Of a stretch of 64,000 bases of DNA, positions 26,560-35,720 are shown one piece after another (the first letter of the stretch is position 1; each line of letters starts with the position of its first letter). A program made the translations under genes and the position numbers. Where the stretch lies: the NCBI RefSeq assembly GCF_000022325.1, contig NC_012034.1:452501-516500 (forward strand). Direction: 5' to 3'. This DNA is from Caldicellulosiruptor bescii DSM 6725. Lineage in GTDB: Bacteria > Bacillota > Thermoanaerobacteria > Caldicellulosiruptorales > Caldicellulosiruptoraceae. The notes beneath the pieces were generated by a model, which did not search any database, was not told the origin of the DNA, and saw nothing but the letters and a program-made list of their open reading frames with translations.

Positions 26560-26937
26560 ATGAATAGTATTCAAAAAGTAGCTCATCACATTGTAAGTTC
26601 TATTGCCAATGATTTGCGTGAAAATACATTGACAAACATAGTATCAATTGCAGCAGGTGGAATAGGTGGAGGAGTGAAAGCGTACAGAGCTGCCACAAGT
26701 GGTTTTACAATGCTTGAGAGAAAGGTTGCAAGTAAAACAGTAAGTGGAGTATTGAAAGGTATGGGTGAAGGATATATTTTCGGAAAAGGCACAGTAAGTG
26801 TTATTGCGAGTGTTACTAATAAAATAGCGAGTGTAGAAAGGTGGTTTGATAATACCAAAGTGGGTAAAGCAATTGATAATGCCATTACTTGAGTAGAGCA
26901 TGGATTGCACAAACTTATTGGTGGGGGAGCGTATTAA
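26560..26937 (+). pseudogene. Small toxin-like (pre-toxin or channel-like) protein with in-frame stop
   Basis: 110 aa to TGA at 26890-26892; the same frame continues VEHGLHKLIGGGAY to TAA at 26937, so CGA to TGA is likely. AAAGGAGGATGAGGGG precedes ATG. Residues 25-60 and 75-95 are Gly/Ala/Ser-rich and weakly hydrophobic (NIVSIAAGGIGGGVKAY, then GEGYIFGKGTVSVIASVTNK). This resembles the glycine-rich pre-toxin or short hydrophobic segments of secreted peptides and toxins such as the protein at 18655. No motif gives a function. It starts a small cluster of three short ORFs that mirrors the larger island. Confidence 0.45.
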
Positions 26938-26977
26938 ATATAATTAAATATAGATAAATAGGGAAGGAAAAAATGTC

Positions 26978-27229
26978 ATGAGTAGAAGATTCAAAGCAAA
27001 GGATATTCTTTTTCGGGTATACATAGTATTTATTATTTTCATAACTATTGTGGCAGGACTAATTGTCATACCTATTTTAGGAGGTTTAATAAATGTAGCA
27101 CTAAAAGCCTTAAAAATTGAATGGCTTTGGTCAGTAGCTGCTTTTGGGTTGCTGGGTTATTATGTTTACAAATTCGTGTCAAAGAGAATAAATAACAGAA
27201 AACCAAGGAAGGAAGGGAAGCAAGATTGA
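26978..27229 (+). CDS. Small two-helix membrane protein
   Basis: 83 aa; GGAAGGA lies 9 bases before ATG. Two transmembrane segments (about residues 12-38 and 47-65) are joined by a short loop, with a positively charged tail (KRINNRKPRKEGKQD). No known family recognised. It sits between a toxin-like ORF and a frameshifted ORF, so an immunity or anchor role is possible but only inferred from position. Could also be a holin-like protein; nothing else supports that. Confidence 0.5.
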   Translation: MSRRFKAKDILFRVYIVFIIFITIVAGLIVIPILGGLINVALKALKIEWLWSVAAFGLLGYYVYKFVSKRINNRKPRKEGKQD

Positions 27230-27636
27230 AATTGTTGCAATTTGTTCTTGTAATGGCTTAGACGAGAATTATCAACCAGTGAATGTAAAAAAAAGTGTTT
27301 AGTGAATTAGATGAATTTATAATTGTGTGGTGTCAAGCTAAAAATATTAAAAAGGAAAGCCAAGTGTCAATGGAATGGTATAATCCCGAGGAAAAACTTG
27401 TGTTTACAATAAACATTGATATAAAACCTACAAACAAAGAACATCTTTATAGATATTTTTGGAGTGTTATGAGGTATAATTTTATAAATACAATCAAAGG
27501 TAAGGTGTTTGGTATATGGAAAGTAAAGGTAAAACCTTTTGACATTGAATATGAATTTGTAATAAAAGATTTAAAGAGTTATAGCTTATTTAAAGAAGGC
27601 AAAACAATTAGTGGAGTGTTTGATGAAATAATTTGA
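27225..27636 (+). pseudogene. Short ORF of unknown function with a frameshift in an A8 run
   Basis: An open frame begins near 27225 (IEIVAICSCNGLDENYQPVN) and stops just after A8 (27287-27294). The main frame, 27295-27636, then reads VFSELDEFIIVWCQAKNIKK on to SGVFDEII. One added A would join them into about 136 aa. The N-terminal start codon is unclear; the reading frame overlaps the end of the previous gene, so coupled translation is likely. It contains a beta-rich core (GIWKVKVKPFDIEYEFVIK) slightly reminiscent of the second domain of the protein at 21277. Function unknown. Confidence 0.45.
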
Positions 27637-27705
27637 AATTTTATATTAATATAGTAAGAGAAAATTGATTATTTAAGAAACGCATAATAAAAACTAAAAA
27701 ATCAG

Positions 27706-27738
27706 GGGCTGCCTATTCCAATTGAAGAAAAGCAGCCC
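27706..27738. terminator. Hairpin between the short-ORF cluster and the aldo/keto reductase gene
   Basis: GGGCTGC / GCAGCCC (27706-27712, 27732-27738), flanked by A-rich sequence on one side and atttcctttt on the other. It can serve both convergent units. Confidence 0.6.
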
Positions 27739-27764
27739 ATTTCCTTTTAAAAGAAAAATAAAGA

Positions 27765-28751
27765 TTATTTCAAAATCTCCTCAATTTCTTTCAATTCTTC
27801 TTCTGAAAACTCAAGATTATTAATACAACCCACATTATCTTCAATCTGAGACACTTTGCTTGCACCGACAATTACTGATGCTACAACTTTGTTGCGCAAA
27901 ATCCACGAAAGTGCAAGCTGTGAAACTGTCTGACCACGCCTTTTTGCAATCTCAGAGAGTTTTTTAACCTTTTCAATTCTCTCAGGAGTTATATCACTTT
28001 CTTTTAAGAATACGCCCGATTTTCTTACTCTTGAATCTTCAGGAATTCCATCTAAATAACGATCTGTCAGAAGTCCTTGAGCAAGAGGAGAATATATCAC
28101 AGCTCCCATACCAAGCTCATTTAATGTATCAAAAAGACCATTTTCAACATCTCTTGCAAACATATTGTATCGAACTTGATTTACTATAAGCTTTAGTCCA
28201 ATTTGTTTTGCAGCTGAATACGCTATTTTAGTTTGTTCAGGATTGTAATTAGATATACCAGCATACAAAGCTTTTCCGCTGTGCACTGCCTGATACAAAG
28301 CCTCCATTGTCTCTTCAATTGGTGTTTCTGGGTCTGGTCTGTGAGAGTAGAAGATATCAACATAGTCAAGGTTCATTCTTTTTAGGCTTTGGTCTAAGCT
28401 TGCAAGAAGATACTTTTTTGAGCCCCAATCACCGTAAGGACCTTCCCACATCTTGTATCCTGCTTTTGTTGCAACAATTATTTCATCTCTGTAAGGGTTT
28501 AAATCAAGCTTAAATATTCTGCCAAAATTTTCCTCAGCAGCACCCGGTGGTGGTCCGTAGTTGTTTGCAAGGTCAAAGTATGTTATTCCAAGATCAAAAG
28601 CTCTTTGAACAATTTTTCGCATGTTGTCAAATGGGTCACCATCTCCAAAATTGTGCCAAAACCCAAGTGAGATAGCAGGAAGTTTTAAGCCACTTTTCCC
28701 ACAGCGTAGGTATAGCATATTATTGTATCTGTTTGGATCAGCAATATACAT
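27765..28751 (-). CDS. Aldo/keto reductase (YghZ/AKR14-like)
   Basis: 328 aa TIM-barrel oxidoreductase. The catalytic tetrad is visible as Asp60, Tyr65 (DLANNYG), Lys96 (ATKAGYK) and His in FYSHRPDP. NADPH-binding residues fall in SPLAQGLLTDRY and the C-terminal IVGASKVSQIEDN. MWEGPYGDWGSKKYLLASLD and NYGPPPGAAEENFG are characteristic of the subgroup that reduces L-glyceraldehyde 3-phosphate or methylglyoxal. It reduces small aldehydes in the cytosol, probably in carbonyl detoxification. It stands alone, convergent with the short-ORF cluster. The exact substrate cannot be told from sequence. Confidence 0.92.
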   Translation of the reverse strand: MYIADPNRYNNMLYLRCGKSGLKLPAISLGFWHNFGDGDPFDNMRKIVQRAFDLGITYFDLANNYGPPPGAAEENFGRIFKLDLNPYRDEIIVATKAGYKMWEGPYGDWGSKKYLLASLDQSLKRMNLDYVDIFYSHRPDPETPIEETMEALYQAVHSGKALYAGISNYNPEQTKIAYSAAKQIGLKLIVNQVRYNMFARDVENGLFDTLNELGMGAVIYSPLAQGLLTDRYLDGIPEDSRVRKSGVFLKESDITPERIEKVKKLSEIAKRRGQTVSQLALSWILRNKVVASVIVGASKVSQIEDNVGCINNLEFSEEELKEIEEILK

Positions 28752-28906
28752 GAGTTTTCAAACTCCTTTTGAAGATTTTAATAATTTGATTTTAACCCCT
28801 GAAGGGATATATTTCAATAGAATGTTTTTTATTATCACTAAATGATTAAAAAAACAATATTTAAACCTTCTTGTAGTACCTCTATCATCATTTATCATTC
28901 ACCTTT

Positions 28907-30133
28907 TTATAATTTTTGAATCAATTCTAAAACTTTATTTACACCTGTAAAATTATATTCATTTAGTTTAGTATGCCAAAAGTGTAATCTTTCTTTAAAA
29001 CTTGAGTTAGTTAAAATCTCAACAATTTCAGCTAATATATCTGCTTTTTCAATGTCTTCTCTTTTTATAAATTTAGAAACTCCCATATTGGTGCAAATTC
29101 TTGCATTATACTCTCGTTCAGTATGAGTAGGTATAATTAATGAAGGTACCTCATACAAAAATTGACCTAAACAACTTCCATGGCCTCCATGATGGATAAC
29201 AACATCAGAGTTTCCATAAGCAATTCCCATTGGAACCCAATCAATAATGCTAAATTTCTCTTCATCAATTCCGTAAGAGTTTAAAATCTCTTTTGCTATT
29301 TTCCTGTCCGAATCACTCCCTGTAGAAAAAATAATGTTAGCATCAAATTTTTTTAATGCTGAAAGTAATGTTTTAAAAATAATAATTCCACTTTCACCCA
29401 CATTGTCGTAAAATCTTGCTGTATAGCAAAAAATTGTAGGCTTATTTTTATCTCTGTTAAACAATTTTATATACTCTTCTTTAGCCATGTCTAATGGATC
29501 CCATAATATGGGACCAACATAATATGTGTTAAATTCTGAAGGATTATTTATTGGATCAAATTCAGGAAAACTGGGAATTATGGTTAAACTACCAGTAAAA
29601 ATTTCTTCAAAAGAATTTAATTGTGAAACACCTTTTTTCTTAAAATAATTATTTAATTTCTCAGTTAATGTAAACTTTAAATTTTGTTCTTCTTCCCACC
29701 ATCTTATTCTTCCAAAAGCAATGTTAGGATGATAACAACTTTGAGTTATAGCTATCAAAGGTATGTCCATTATTCTTGCAGCAATACAACTTAATATACC
29801 AAGGTCTGATATTATAAAATCAGGAGAAAAATCTTTTAAATATTCTATTAATTCTTCAACTTTTTTTTCTACCCATTCCATATTACCATATCCTATTATT
29901 TCCCAAAATTGCTCTGCACAATACCAATTAGGAGTTTGCACTCCTTTTTTAATATCCTTGATATTAAAATTTTCTGATAACTCTTCAATTCCTATTTTAT
30001 TCATATATGGTTTTGCATTTTCAAATCCAAAATACTTTACGATATATCCTTCTCTTTGTAACCCTTCTGCGATTGGAAGGGATCGAGACATGGGACCTAA
30101 CCCAGAACCAAATTGTAAGAATACTTTTTTCAT
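28907..30133 (-). CDS. Glycosyltransferase, UGT/MGT-like (GT-B fold)
   Basis: 408 aa from ATG 30133, chosen because AAGGAGGT is 7 bases upstream; the frame is open for 19 more codons. The N-terminal acceptor domain begins KKVFLQFGSGLGPMSRSLP, as in glycosyltransferases that scan for a GxGHxxR-like loop; here GLGPMSRS replaces it. The C-terminal donor domain carries VPMGIAYGNSDVVIHHGGHG and IIPTHTEREYNARI, the nucleotide-sugar binding signature of the GT1/MGT family. It probably transfers a sugar to a lipid or small molecule; the acceptor is unknown. No partner genes lie nearby. Confidence 0.82.
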   Translation of the reverse strand: MKKVFLQFGSGLGPMSRSLPIAEGLQREGYIVKYFGFENAKPYMNKIGIEELSENFNIKDIKKGVQTPNWYCAEQFWEIIGYGNMEWVEKKVEELIEYLKDFSPDFIISDLGILSCIAARIMDIPLIAITQSCYHPNIAFGRIRWWEEEQNLKFTLTEKLNNYFKKKGVSQLNSFEEIFTGSLTIIPSFPEFDPINNPSEFNTYYVGPILWDPLDMAKEEYIKLFNRDKNKPTIFCYTARFYDNVGESGIIIFKTLLSALKKFDANIIFSTGSDSDRKIAKEILNSYGIDEEKFSIIDWVPMGIAYGNSDVVIHHGGHGSCLGQFLYEVPSLIIPTHTEREYNARICTNMGVSKFIKREDIEKADILAEIVEILTNSSFKERLHFWHTKLNEYNFTGVNKVLELIQKL

Positions 30134-30867
30134 TAAGTTGTACCTCCTTGTAAAACTTTTCAATTTCATTCTTAAATTGAGATAGATCAAATCTTGAGGA
30201 GTCAGTTTTTATTTTACTAAAACATGGCATAAAAGTAGTTTTTAATATAAACTTTATTTTTTATTTGAACCCATTATATTGTGTAATTTCTGTTTTAAAA
30301 GTAAGAATTTGAAATGAAGTTTTGTGATAAATTTAAAAATCTTACGTCAACAAATTTTATCAATATTATTACCAAGCACTATCTTAGGATCAGTTGTTTT
30401 TACAAATTTGAATTTTCCCTACAACATAAGCTTGTATAGTAAAAATTTAGAAAGTAATCAAATATTCTCTGCTGCCAAAGCACCTCTAAAACTATTCGAA
30501 AGGATTAATATTGGTATTGAAAAACAAACCAAATTTAGACTTAGTAATATTTTCTATGTATTTCATCAGTCTTCATTTTAAATAATAAACAGATAAACTA
30601 ACTTAATATATAATCAAAAACCAATGACGTTATCTACTCCTTTCTATGGATATTATGAAATTGCAATTATAATAACAAAAAAAAAGAAAAGAAGCAATAT
30701 TTGTTATAACCAAATTTTGTTTTTCAATTTAGTGTATTTTTTATAAATAATTTAAAGCTGCTTTTAGATGATAGAGCAGAAAAGAATATAGGCTATTAAT
30801 CTGATTAGATAGGCCTCAGAAAAAAACTATGTCCGACCTCTTGATGCTATCCTCTCTAAATTCTCAA
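30134..30867. other. About 730 bases without a recognisable intact gene
   Basis: AT-rich. The 100 bases before the glycosyltransferase contain a short minus-strand ORF from 30230 (MPCFSKIKTDSSRFDLSQFK) whose frame overlaps the glycosyltransferase start. On the minus strand, 30350-30480 reads protein-like fragments (FKFVKTTDPKIVLGNNIDKI) broken by stops, suggesting a dead gene. Nothing specific is identified. Confidence 0.35.
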
Positions 30868-30896
30868 TTGCAAAGAATACTAAAAAAAACTATAAT
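30868..30896 (+). promoter_or_regulatory. Promoter of the zapA gene cluster
   Basis: TTGCAA (30868-30873), 17-bp spacer and TATAAT (30891-30896), 45 bp before the zapA start. Confidence 0.7.
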
Positions 30897-30940
30897 ATAG
30901 ATAACAACACTTTCAAAGCTTTTTGAAGGATTGTGAACCG

Positions 30941-31414
30941 ATGGATGAAAATATCAGGAGAGAAGATAATTTGAAGAGAATTGAAGTAAAGATTGCGGGT
31001 ATGAATTATGTATTAAAGACTGACGAAGATGAAGAATACATAATGAAGATTGCAAATTATATAAACAAGAAGATGTCTGAGGTTGTGGCAAACGAGCCGC
31101 AGCTTTCTACATCTCTTTCGGCAATGCTCACAGCCTTTTTGGTGGCAGACGAGTATTTTAAACACCTTTTAGAATGTGATGAGAAGCTTTCAAAGATAGG
31201 TGTTGAAAGCGAGAAATATCAAAAAGAGGTTGAGGAGTATAAAGAGAAATTAAAAAAGGCAGAGGAAAAGCTCTTGCAGCAAAATCAAGAGATTGAAAAG
31301 TTAAATGAAATTATTCAAAATCTTAACCAAGAACTTGAAAAAACAAAGCAGGAACTTGAAAAGACTAAAAAAGAACTTGATGATTTCATAAACGCATTTG
31401 ATGGTGATAGATAA
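30941..31414 (+). CDS. zapA: Cell division protein ZapA with long coiled-coil tail
   Basis: 157 aa from ATG 30941 (AAGGA upstream). Residues 8-95 match the ZapA domain (RIEVKIAGMNYVLKTDEDEE, YINKKMSEVV, MLTAFLVADEYFK), which binds FtsZ filaments at mid-cell. The tail (95-150) is an extended heptad coiled coil rich in Glu, Lys and Gln (LNQELEKTKQELEKTKKELD), longer than in E. coli ZapA and likely involved in dimer or tetramer bundling. First gene of a compact cluster; the next gene begins 1 bp after its stop. Confidence 0.9.
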   Translation: MDENIRREDNLKRIEVKIAGMNYVLKTDEDEEYIMKIANYINKKMSEVVANEPQLSTSLSAMLTAFLVADEYFKHLLECDEKLSKIGVESEKYQKEVEEYKEKLKKAEEKLLQQNQEIEKLNEIIQNLNQELEKTKQELEKTKKELDDFINAFDGDR

Positions 31415-31415
31415 A

Positions 31416-32270
31416 ATGAAAATGCTTTTTGTATTTTTGGACGGTGTTGGAAAAGGGGAGAAAAATGAATACAACCCCTTTTTTTATTATCATCCAAAAG
31501 CATATGACATTTTTTTAAAAGACGGGAATGTCCTGTTTTTGGATGCCACGCTTGGCATTGAAGGTCTGCCGCAAAGTGCCACAGGCCAGGTTACAATTTA
31601 TTCAGGCATAAACGCAGCAAAAGAGGTAGGGTTTCATATCAACGGACAGATTACACCAAGCCTCAAGAAAATAATTGACAAACAAAATATATTCACTACT
31701 CTTTCCCGGCACGGTTTGAAAGTAGACTTTGCAAATGTTTACAGAAACGAGTATTTGCAAAAGCTATTAAATGACAAGAATTTTAAAATGTCTGTGACAA
31801 GTTATATGGTTTTGACGGCAGGCATAAGGTTCAAAACAGTGGAAGACCTCTTGAAATCTGAGGGAGTTTATTTTGATATTACAAATCACGTTTTGATTGA
31901 AAGTGGATATGAGGTACCAGTTTTTTCACCTGAGAAGGCAGCTGAAAATCTTTTGAATGTGCTAAACAAAAATGATTTTGTTTTGTTTGAACATTTTAAA
32001 ACAGACATCATAGGACATTCATGTGATATGGAAAAAGCTTTAGAGCTTATAAAACTTTTAGATGAGTTTATAATCAGCTTAATTGAAGATCTTCCAAAGG
32101 ATGCTTGCCTTGTTGTTACATCTGACCATGGTAACATAGAAGATTTGTCAACAAAGACACATACAAAAAATAAAGTACCTTTTTTAGCATATGGAAATAA
32201 AAAAGAAATTTTTGCTATTGAGTCAATTGAACAGATTTATAGTAGTATATTAAAATACTTTGAAATATAA
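31416..32270 (+). CDS. Metalloenzyme of the alkaline phosphatase/phosphoglyceromutase superfamily
   Basis: 284 aa from ATG 31416; an ATG at 31401 inside zapA is also in frame. It starts MKMLFVFLDGVGKGE, where the Asp of FLDGVG is a metal ligand. The nucleophile region is SATGQVTIYSGINAAK, and the distal metal site reads TSDHGNIEDLSTKTHTKNKVP. This is the metalloenzyme-domain pattern of phosphopentomutase and cofactor-independent phosphoglycerate mutase, but the protein is shorter than either. It probably acts on a phosphoester in the cytosol; substrate unknown. The gene order zapA, this gene, U32 is tight and suggests co-transcription. Confidence 0.8.
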   Translation: MKMLFVFLDGVGKGEKNEYNPFFYYHPKAYDIFLKDGNVLFLDATLGIEGLPQSATGQVTIYSGINAAKEVGFHINGQITPSLKKIIDKQNIFTTLSRHGLKVDFANVYRNEYLQKLLNDKNFKMSVTSYMVLTAGIRFKTVEDLLKSEGVYFDITNHVLIESGYEVPVFSPEKAAENLLNVLNKNDFVLFEHFKTDIIGHSCDMEKALELIKLLDEFIISLIEDLPKDACLVVTSDHGNIEDLSTKTHTKNKVPFLAYGNKKEIFAIESIEQIYSSILKYFEI

Positions 32271-32293
32271 ACGCAAAGGGATGACACAGAAGA

Positions 32294-34597
32294 ATGAAAA
32301 AGGTAGAGTTACTGGCACCAGCAGGTGGGTTTGAAGAGCTCATTGCAGCCATAAAAGCTGGGGCTGACAGCGTGTATGTTGGTGCAAAAGAGTTCTCAGC
32401 AAGAGCGTATGCAAAGAACTTTTCAGAAGATGAGCTTAAAAAAGCCATAGATTTTTGTCATGAGAGAGGAAAAAAGATATATCTTGCAATAAACACCCTG
32501 ATTTACAATGATGAGATGCGCAAAGCTTTGAAGCTTTTAGAGTTTGCATATAAAGAAGGAATTGATGCTGTTATTGTGCAGGATATAGGTCTTCTTTTCA
32601 TTATGATAAATGAATTTCCCGACCTACCTATTTATGCAAGCACACAGATGACAGTTCATAACTTGGCTCAGGTAAAGTTTTTGGAAGGCTTAGGAGTAAA
32701 GAGAGTTATACTCTCAAGAGAGCTCTCAATAGATGAGATAAAGAACATAAGACAGCAAAGTAGTATTGAACTTGAGGTTTTTGTGCATGGAGCTTTGTGT
32801 GTTTCATATTCTGGTCAGTGTCTTTTTTCAAGCATAATTTTTAAAAGAAGTGGCAACAGAGGGCAGTGTGCCCAGCCTTGCAGGCTTTATTATAAGCTAT
32901 TAGATAAGGAAAAAAAAGTAATTGATAGAGGATATCTTCTTTCACCAAAGGATATTTGTCTTTTAGAAAACATAGATAAACTAATCGAAGCAGGGGTTGA
33001 CTCTTTCAAGATAGAGGGAAGATTAAAGGACCATTATTATGTGTACACTGTGAGCTCAATCTATAGAAAATATATTGATATGTATTACGAGAAAGGCGAA
33101 ATAACAATCGACAGCGCTGATAAGCAAAAACTTCTACTTGTTTTCAACAGAGGAAACTTCAGTACTGGATACTTAGAAAATACTGATATAGATAGAATAA
33201 TCTTTAAGAAAGCACCTAACAATACAGGTCTTTTTATTGGGAAATTTTATTTTGAGAACGAAACCCTTTTTTTGCAGACTTCATATAACCTTTCAAACGG
33301 TGATGTGATTTCTTTTAGAAACAAAAATTTTGAAGAGATTCTTCTTGAAATAAATAACAATATTATTAAGAAAGATGACAAAAGATTTGAGGTGAAAGTT
33401 GATTTTGAAAGGAAAAAGAGATTGAAAGAATTTTCTCAGGGTCAGGTGTTTATTGTAAGAAATAAAGAACATGAAATTAGAATAGAAAAAGAAATGAATA
33501 AGGAGAAAAAATTTAGGAAGGTTGATTTTAAAGTATGGATAGAGAAAGAAAAAAAAATAAAAGCTTTAGCAGCATGTGATAGATTTGAGGTAGTGGAAGA
33601 GGGGGAAGTTGTTCAGCAGGCAAAAGAGAAAAAAGTTACATCTGCTGCTGTAATCAGCAGCTTTTCAAAACTGGGTGGAACAATTTTTGAGATGGGAAAT
33701 TTTGATGCGCATATTGAAGATGGCTGTTTTGTGAAGGTCTCAGAACTAAACAGGCTGAGAAAGGTATTGATTGAAAAGCTTTCTCAAAAGATAATTAGCT
33801 TTTATAAGAGAAGTCTAAAACAAGATGTTGAAATTTCAAGGTATTTAGAAGATGGTTGTGCAAGGTCATTTAATAGAAGTCACCGGTTTTCTTTCATGAT
33901 AGATTCACTCTGGCAACTTGAAAAGCTTAAAAAGTGGTGTGAGGCACGCAATCTTTCTAACTATGAAATCTACATTCCTTACAATGTAATTTTTGATATA
34001 AAGACAGATGACAATATGGTTGCTTATCTTGACAGGATAACACACGATGAAGATTTAAAAAAGGTTGATGTTGAAAAAATAAAAGAAAAGGGTATAAAAA
34101 AAGTTTTGGTAAGAAACCTTGGGCAGTATGAGATTTTCAAGCACAACTTTGAAATTTATTTTGATTTTAGCTTAAACACTACAAATTCTGTTTCATTAAA
34201 ATTTTTAGAACTACTTGGTGGTAAAAGAATCTGTCTTTCGGTTGAGCTATCTAAAACAAGAATTATAGAAATTTACAAAAACGCACAAGAAAGTGAGATA
34301 GAAGTAATTGTCTTTGGTAGAATTCCTCTGATGATAAACAGGCTTAAATTTTTCGAAAAGGGAGAATATTTGCAAGACAGGAACGGTGAGCTTTTGAAAC
34401 TTATAAAAACCCAAAGAGGGAAAAATGAAGTTTTAAACCCTGCATTTTTGTATATAGACGATAAAGATGTGCCATCTGATGTGCTGAGATTTGATTTCAC
34501 AGGCATAAATGAAAAAGAAATGGAAAAAGCTTTGGAAGGTTATTTTGATAACAAGGGGATTGGTCTAAAAATTACAAAGGGGTATTATTTGTCATGA
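32294..34597 (+). CDS. U32 family protein (peptidase-like, RNA-hydroxylation type)
   Basis: 767 aa. The N-terminal TIM-barrel U32 domain begins KKVELLAPAGGFEELIAAIK and contains ELEVFVHGALCVSYSGQC and RGNRGQCAQPCR-type cysteine motifs (here SGNRGQCAQPCRLYY), which hold an iron-sulfur cluster in TrhP/RlhA relatives. GVDSFKIEGRLK follows, as in the family. The C-terminal 350 residues correspond to the extra domain of long U32 proteins. Relatives hydroxylate tRNA or rRNA pyrimidines; older annotations call them collagenase-like proteases. Function here is inferred as RNA hydroxylation. It overlaps the next gene by 4 bases. Confidence 0.88.
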   Translation: MKKVELLAPAGGFEELIAAIKAGADSVYVGAKEFSARAYAKNFSEDELKKAIDFCHERGKKIYLAINTLIYNDEMRKALKLLEFAYKEGIDAVIVQDIGLLFIMINEFPDLPIYASTQMTVHNLAQVKFLEGLGVKRVILSRELSIDEIKNIRQQSSIELEVFVHGALCVSYSGQCLFSSIIFKRSGNRGQCAQPCRLYYKLLDKEKKVIDRGYLLSPKDICLLENIDKLIEAGVDSFKIEGRLKDHYYVYTVSSIYRKYIDMYYEKGEITIDSADKQKLLLVFNRGNFSTGYLENTDIDRIIFKKAPNNTGLFIGKFYFENETLFLQTSYNLSNGDVISFRNKNFEEILLEINNNIIKKDDKRFEVKVDFERKKRLKEFSQGQVFIVRNKEHEIRIEKEMNKEKKFRKVDFKVWIEKEKKIKALAACDRFEVVEEGEVVQQAKEKKVTSAAVISSFSKLGGTIFEMGNFDAHIEDGCFVKVSELNRLRKVLIEKLSQKIISFYKRSLKQDVEISRYLEDGCARSFNRSHRFSFMIDSLWQLEKLKKWCEARNLSNYEIYIPYNVIFDIKTDDNMVAYLDRITHDEDLKKVDVEKIKEKGIKKVLVRNLGQYEIFKHNFEIYFDFSLNTTNSVSLKFLELLGGKRICLSVELSKTRIIEIYKNAQESEIEVIVFGRIPLMINRLKFFEKGEYLQDRNGELLKLIKTQRGKNEVLNPAFLYIDDKDVPSDVLRFDFTGINEKEMEKALEGYFDNKGIGLKITKGYYLS

Positions 34598-35709
34598 TGA
34601 GGGAGTTTACAAAAAACCGGTTTGTGGTTGCTATGATTTATGTTATCATAATTAGCGCTTTTATCTTTTCATGTGCATATTTAATCAAGACATTTGACCT
34701 TTTTGTGAGATTTATGATAAAAGCATTCATTCCAGTTATAATAGGACTCTTTATTGCAGTTGTGTTTGAACCGCTTTTAAAATATATGGAAAAGAATAAA
34801 GTAAACAGGACAATCTCTGCAATACTTATACTTATTGTCCTCAACATAATACTTGGTTTTATGCTTGCAGAGGGCATATATATACTTGTGAATGAGTGCA
34901 TGAGATTAGTTGCGAGTCTTCAAAATATTGATTATGATAAAATTTATCAGGCTTTAGACAAGCTCTTTTCAAATGTAAAAAATATATACTCAGGATTGCC
35001 GGGGCCTATTGTAAATTTTATTCAATCAGGTGTTGACGAACTTACAAATGTACTTAACCAAATTGCCACAATGAGTTTAAAGGTAATAAAGGTTATACCA
35101 GCAACCTTAAAAGGTGTCACGGTGTGGTTTTTTTCTGTTCTGTCAGCCTTTTTCTTTATGCGCGACAGACACAAAATGAGGTCATGGCTAATTCAAAACT
35201 TTTCAGTCCAGATTTACAAAGAACTTTCATCAATTGCTTTTAAAGTTATAGACTCTGTTGTAGACTATGCAAAGTCTCAGATAATTCTGGCAATTTTAAT
35301 GTTTCTCTCAGGGCTTGTAGGGCTTTCTATAATAAAGGCGCCTTACTTTTTGGTGGTAAGTCTTCTTCTGGGGCTTATGAGCATAATTCCAATCATAGGT
35401 TCAGGCATAATATTGCTTCCGTGGATTGCAGGCAGTTTTATAGCTGGGGACACTAATTTTGGAATAAAACTTTTGATTGTATATCTTATAATTTTAGGCA
35501 TTCGTGAATTTGCCTCTATCAAGATTGTTGCGAACCAGGTGGGGATTTCGACCTTTACAACACTTGTTTCTATCTATGCAGGTGTTGAAGTGTTTGGAGC
35601 GTGGGGGTTTGTGATAGGTCCGCTTTTGGTTGTGTTTTTGAAAGCAGTGTATGAGACAGGTGCAATTAAAAAGATAAGAGAAAATCTCTTTTTGACAAAA
35701 AAGGAGTGA
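34594..35709 (+). CDS. AI-2E family / YtvI-like membrane permease
   Basis: 371 aa with about eight membrane segments. N-terminal pairs (residues 12-35, 40-62, 68-90) are followed by a soluble central region (100-200) and a C-terminal bundle with YFLVVSLLLGLMSIIPIIG and GVEVFGAWGFVIGPLLVVF, diagnostic of the UPF0118/AI-2E exporter family. The sporulation protein YtvI is the closest type in endospore-forming Firmicutes. The start overlaps the preceding stop by 4 bases (ATGA), so they are co-translated. Transported substrate unknown. Confidence 0.85.
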   Translation: MMREFTKNRFVVAMIYVIIISAFIFSCAYLIKTFDLFVRFMIKAFIPVIIGLFIAVVFEPLLKYMEKNKVNRTISAILILIVLNIILGFMLAEGIYILVNECMRLVASLQNIDYDKIYQALDKLFSNVKNIYSGLPGPIVNFIQSGVDELTNVLNQIATMSLKVIKVIPATLKGVTVWFFSVLSAFFFMRDRHKMRSWLIQNFSVQIYKELSSIAFKVIDSVVDYAKSQIILAILMFLSGLVGLSIIKAPYFLVVSLLLGLMSIIPIIGSGIILLPWIAGSFIAGDTNFGIKLLIVYLIILGIREFASIKIVANQVGISTFTTLVSIYAGVEVFGAWGFVIGPLLVVFLKAVYETGAIKKIRENLFLTKKE

Positions 35710-35720
35710 AAATATACAAA

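Noticed and set aside
30324-30581. Plus-strand ORF of 85 codons
   Set aside because: No clear ribosome site or recognisable family, and the minus strand shows protein-like fragments instead.
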